6,288 bases of DNA from Propionibacteriaceae bacterium (GTDB taxonomy: Bacteria > Actinomycetota > Actinomycetes > Propionibacteriales > Propionibacteriaceae), in the NCBI GenBank assembly GCA_021323255.1, contig JAJTCL010000164.1, forward strand, positions 1-6,288. Reading direction: 5' to 3'. The position numbers and the translations under genes are program-made. The notes under the pieces were generated by a model. It saw only the letters and a program-made list of their open reading frames with translations. It did no database searches and was not told the origin of the DNA. Below are positions 3,601-6,288 of the stretch, piece after piece. How positions within the stretch are numbered: position 1 is the first letter of the stretch; each line of letters opens with the position of its first letter.

Positions 3601-6288
3601 ATGCTGTATGGAAGGGACGTCGAACGGTCCGCGATCACCGCACTGCTTGATGGCGCGCGCGCCGCCCGCGGCGGCGTACTGGTGCTGCGGGGGGGCCCCG
3701 GCGCGGGCAAGTCCGTACTTCTCGATGATGCCGTTGCTGCTGCCGCGGGTATGCGGGTACTCCGCGCGACAGGTGTTGAGTCGGAGTTTGAGCTGCCGTT
3801 TGCCGCGCTGCACCAGCTGTTCAGACCTGTGCTGAGCTACATGGATCGGCTTCCGGCGCCGCAGGCGAGTGCGCTGGGGATTGCGTTCGGTCTGATGGCG
3901 AACGGCAAGGACACCCGCTTTTTGGTGTCGCTTGCCGCTCTTGGGATGCTGGACGAGCTGGCGAGAGCATCGCCGGTGCTCTGCGCAATCGATGACGCTC
4001 AGTGGTTGGACGATGCGTCGGCCACTGCTCTTGAGTTTGTGGCCCGTCGGGTGGACGCGGACCGGATAGTGTTGCTTTTTGCCGCCCGCGACGGTGAGGT
4101 GCGTCGATTTTCCGCATTGGGGCTGCCAGACCTGCGTGTCGACGGGCTGGATGCCGAAGCGGGTGGGCAGCTGCTCGCCGAACGCGTCGGTGTTGCGATT
4201 CCGCTCGAGGTGCTTAGCCGTCTGATGGAGGCAACCGGCGGTAACCCGCTCGCGCTGGTCGAGTTGCCCTCGTTGATCACTCCGGTCCAGTTTTCTGGTC
4301 GGGAACCGTTGCCGTGGCCGCTGCCGATGACGGATGCTGTCCAGCGCATTTTCGTGCAGCGGGTCCGCCGCCTCCCCGAGCACACACAACGGCTGTTGCT
4401 GGTGGCTGCCGCTGACGAGACGTGCCGCCTGGCCACGGTGTTGGCGGCGGCGGCGGAGCTGGGTGTTCCAGCTGCGGCGCTCGACCCGGCGGAGCGGGCT
4501 GATCTGATCGCGATTCAATCTGGGCAGCTTGCGTTTCATCATCCGTTGGTGCGGTCGTCGATCTACCAATCGGCCAGTGACGCCGAGCGGCGCGGCGCGC
4601 ACCGTGCACTCTCTGAGGTTCTCACCAAAGAGGCTGACGTCGACCGGAGAGCATGGCACCTCGCCTTGGCGACCGTACGGCCGGACGAATCTGTGGTGCA
4701 GCTTCTTGAGCAGACCGCCGCACGCGCGAGGCGGCGCGGTGGCTTTGAAGCGGCTTGCATGGCTTTGGAGCGGGCGGCAGAGTTGACCGCCCAGCCCGAG
4801 GCGCGTGCCGGCCGGCTGGCCGCTGCGGGCCAATCCGCGTGGCAGGCGGGCCAGCTCGTCCGGGCCGCCGGGTTGCTGGAGGAGGCGCGGCGGCTGACCG
4901 CTGATCCGATTCTGGGCGCGGATGTGGATCAACTCCGGGCGTGGATCGAACTCAGCATCGGGTCGGACATGTTGGCGAGGCGTCTGTTGATCGATGCCGC
5001 GAAGGAGATCGCAGACATCGACCCGGATCGGGCGCTGGAGATGCTGGCCGCCGCCGCAGAGGCTGCCTGGATCGCCGGCGACCCCCAAGCTGGAGCCGAG
5101 TTGGGCCAGGTCGCCGCTCGGTTGCCTCCGGCCGACACGCCGCGGGGCCGGTTCCTGACCCACCTCGTCAAGGGCTTCGTCGGCCTCCTCAACGGAGGCG
5201 TGGCCCGCCCGGTGCGTGCGCTCCGTGACGCGATGGATCTTGCCGGCGAGCCCGACCCGGACCTCGTCGTACGCGCAGGGCATGTGGCCTTCTATCTGGG
5301 TGACGACGATGCGGCGTACCGACTCAATGCTCAGACGGTGGCCGCGGCGCGCACCACCGGCGCCATCGGCGATCTGCTGTTCGCCTTGCCACGGCTGGCG
5401 CTGGCCGAAATCCTCACCGGACGGTGGTCGGCGGCCGAGGTCAGCGCAGATGAGGCTGAGCGGCTCGCGCGGGAGACGAGGCAACCGGGCCTGCGTGGGG
5501 TGTCGCTTGCGTGGCTTGCTGTGCTCGCGGTTTTGACAGGGAACGAGGAGCGGTTCCAGTCGCGCGTGACGAAGGCCGAGGAACTGGCCGGCACCCACGC
5601 CCTCGGAGTCTTCGACGCGCAGGTCCGCGACGCGCTGCATTGGGCCCGAGGGTTGCGCGAGCTCACGGCAGGCAACCAGGAGTCCGCCGTGACTTGGTTC
5701 TCCGCGATGACGCATCCCGCCGTGGCGGGCATGGCGGCGGCGTTGGATCGTATCGAGGCGGCGATACATAGCGGCCGTCGCGACGAAGCGTTGGAATGGT
5801 TGGACCGACTCGACGCCTTCGCCACGCATACCGGCATCGCTTCCGAACAGGCCCGCGTTGCGCACTGTCGCGCCCTGCTGGCAGAAGGTGAGACCGCACG
5901 TAGTCTCTTCGAGGAAGCGCTCACTCTGCATGCGCAATCCCGGCGGCCGTTCGAACGCGCCCGCACCGAGCTGGCCTACGGCGAGTTCCTGCGCCGGGGC
6001 CGCCGACGAGTCGAGGCACGAACCCACCTGCAGGCTGCCCTTGACAGGTTCGAACAACTCGACGCCCGTCCGTGGGCGGAGCGGGCCCGGCTTGAGCTTC
6101 GCGCCGCCGGCCGAACCGCGCGCAAACGTGACCCGTCGACCTTGCTGCAATTGACTCCTCAGGAGGTTCAGGTGGCGCGGTGTGTCGCCCGCGGCCTGCA
6201 CACCCGCGAAGTCGCGGCGCAACTGTTCCTAAGCACCCGTACGGTCGACTTCCACCTCCGCAACGTGTTCACCAAGCTTGGTATCACC
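3601..6288 (+). CDS. Large ATP-binding LuxR-family (LAL) transcriptional regulator, 3' end missing
   Basis: This is a LAL-type regulator: an N-terminal AAA/STAND ATPase, a long helical sensor region and a C-terminal LuxR DNA-binding domain. The frame is open for 896 codons to the window edge. It begins MLYGRDVERS, the usual opening of the family's ATPase module. Walker A is GGPGAGKS (31-38, K37). Walker B is VLCAIDDAQWLDD (126-138, D131/D132). LLFAAR near 158-163 fits a sensor strand, GGNPLAL (213-219) is the conserved GNP motif, and FHHPLVRSSIY (312-322) is a LAL signature. Residues of about 340-840 are Ala/Leu/Arg-rich helices resembling TPR-type repeats. The LuxR helix-turn-helix starts at 851 (LTPQEVQVARCVARGL) and runs through TVDFHLRNVFTKLGIT, cut about 15-20 residues before its usual end. 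The ATG at 3601 has only a weak GAGG 11 bases upstream. GTG at 3538 is an in-frame alternative behind GGAGGG but would be spaced too tightly. The ligand and target genes are unknown. The adjacent divergent hemerythrin is the obvious candidate target. Confidence 0.93.
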   Translation, partial: MLYGRDVERSAITALLDGARAARGGVLVLRGGPGAGKSVLLDDAVAAAAGMRVLRATGVESEFELPFAALHQLFRPVLSYMDRLPAPQASALGIAFGLMANGKDTRFLVSLAALGMLDELARASPVLCAIDDAQWLDDASATALEFVARRVDADRIVLLFAARDGEVRRFSALGLPDLRVDGLDAEAGGQLLAERVGVAIPLEVLSRLMEATGGNPLALVELPSLITPVQFSGREPLPWPLPMTDAVQRIFVQRVRRLPEHTQRLLLVAAADETCRLATVLAAAAELGVPAAALDPAERADLIAIQSGQLAFHHPLVRSSIYQSASDAERRGAHRALSEVLTKEADVDRRAWHLALATVRPDESVVQLLEQTAARARRRGGFEAACMALERAAELTAQPEARAGRLAAAGQSAWQAGQLVRAAGLLEEARRLTADPILGADVDQLRAWIELSIGSDMLARRLLIDAAKEIADIDPDRALEMLAAAAEAAWIAGDPQAGAELGQVAARLPPADTPRGRFLTHLVKGFVGLLNGGVARPVRALRDAMDLAGEPDPDLVVRAGHVAFYLGDDDAAYRLNAQTVAAARTTGAIGDLLFALPRLALAEILTGRWSAAEVSADEAERLARETRQPGLRGVSLAWLAVLAVLTGNEERFQSRVTKAEELAGTHALGVFDAQVRDALHWARGLRELTAGNQESAVTWFSAMTHPAVAGMAAALDRIEAAIHSGRRDEALEWLDRLDAFATHTGIASEQARVAHCRALLAEGETARSLFEEALTLHAQSRRPFERARTELAYGEFLRRGRRRVEARTHLQAALDRFEQLDARPWAERARLELRAAGRTARKRDPSTLLQLTPQEVQVARCVARGLHTREVAAQLFLSTRTVDFHLRNVFTKLGIT

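Noticed and set aside
3466..6222. A 918-codon open frame on the minus strand
   Set aside because: It lies antisense to the LAL regulator. Its residues are Arg/Gln/Pro/His-rich with no domain, while the + frame has Walker A, Walker B, GNP and LuxR motifs in correct order.

Overview
The window is GC-rich DNA with third positions dominated by G and C. It carries two hemerythrin-like proteins, a CPBP intramembrane protease and a large ATP-binding LuxR (LAL-type) regulator. This mix fits a high-GC actinomycete, and a mycobacterium or close relative is the most likely source. That placement is inference from gene content and base composition, because no ribosomal RNA or taxon-specific marker is present.

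Layout from left to right: (1) The 3' part of a hemerythrin-domain gene on + runs off the left edge. Its first iron-ligand histidine lies before the first available ATG, so the true start is outside the window. (2) A 189-base gap ends in a perfect 7+2+7 palindrome directly against the ribosome binding site of (3) an intact CPBP (CAAX/Rce1/Abi) membrane protease gene on +. (4) A gene-poor stretch of about 1.1 kb (1695-2787) follows. It starts with a short AT-rich segment and then a 45-base 3' fragment of a tRNA-Ala(GGC) gene on the minus strand, which resembles an attachment-site scar of an integrated element. It continues with scrambled sequence, including the frameshifted C-terminal remnant of a second CPBP protease and a second coding-like scrap. 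(5) A second, complete hemerythrin-domain gene is on the minus strand, with a GTG start and a strong Shine-Dalgarno. (6) After a 162-base divergent intergenic region, a very long + gene encodes an AAA/STAND-type ATPase with a C-terminal LuxR helix-turn-helix. It runs off the right edge inside the DNA-binding domain. The longest stop-free frame here is on the opposite strand, but it is an antisense shadow.

How the parts may work together: hemerythrin-like proteins bind O2/NO or peroxide at a di-iron site and are often tied to redox or nitrosative stress. The LAL regulator is transcribed divergently from the second hemerythrin, so it is a natural candidate to control it, but this is inferred from position only. 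The tRNA scar and the decayed genes to its right suggest that the hemerythrin/LAL block may lie in, or at the edge of, an integrated island. The geometry of the fragment puts the element on the high-coordinate side. No integrase is visible in the window.
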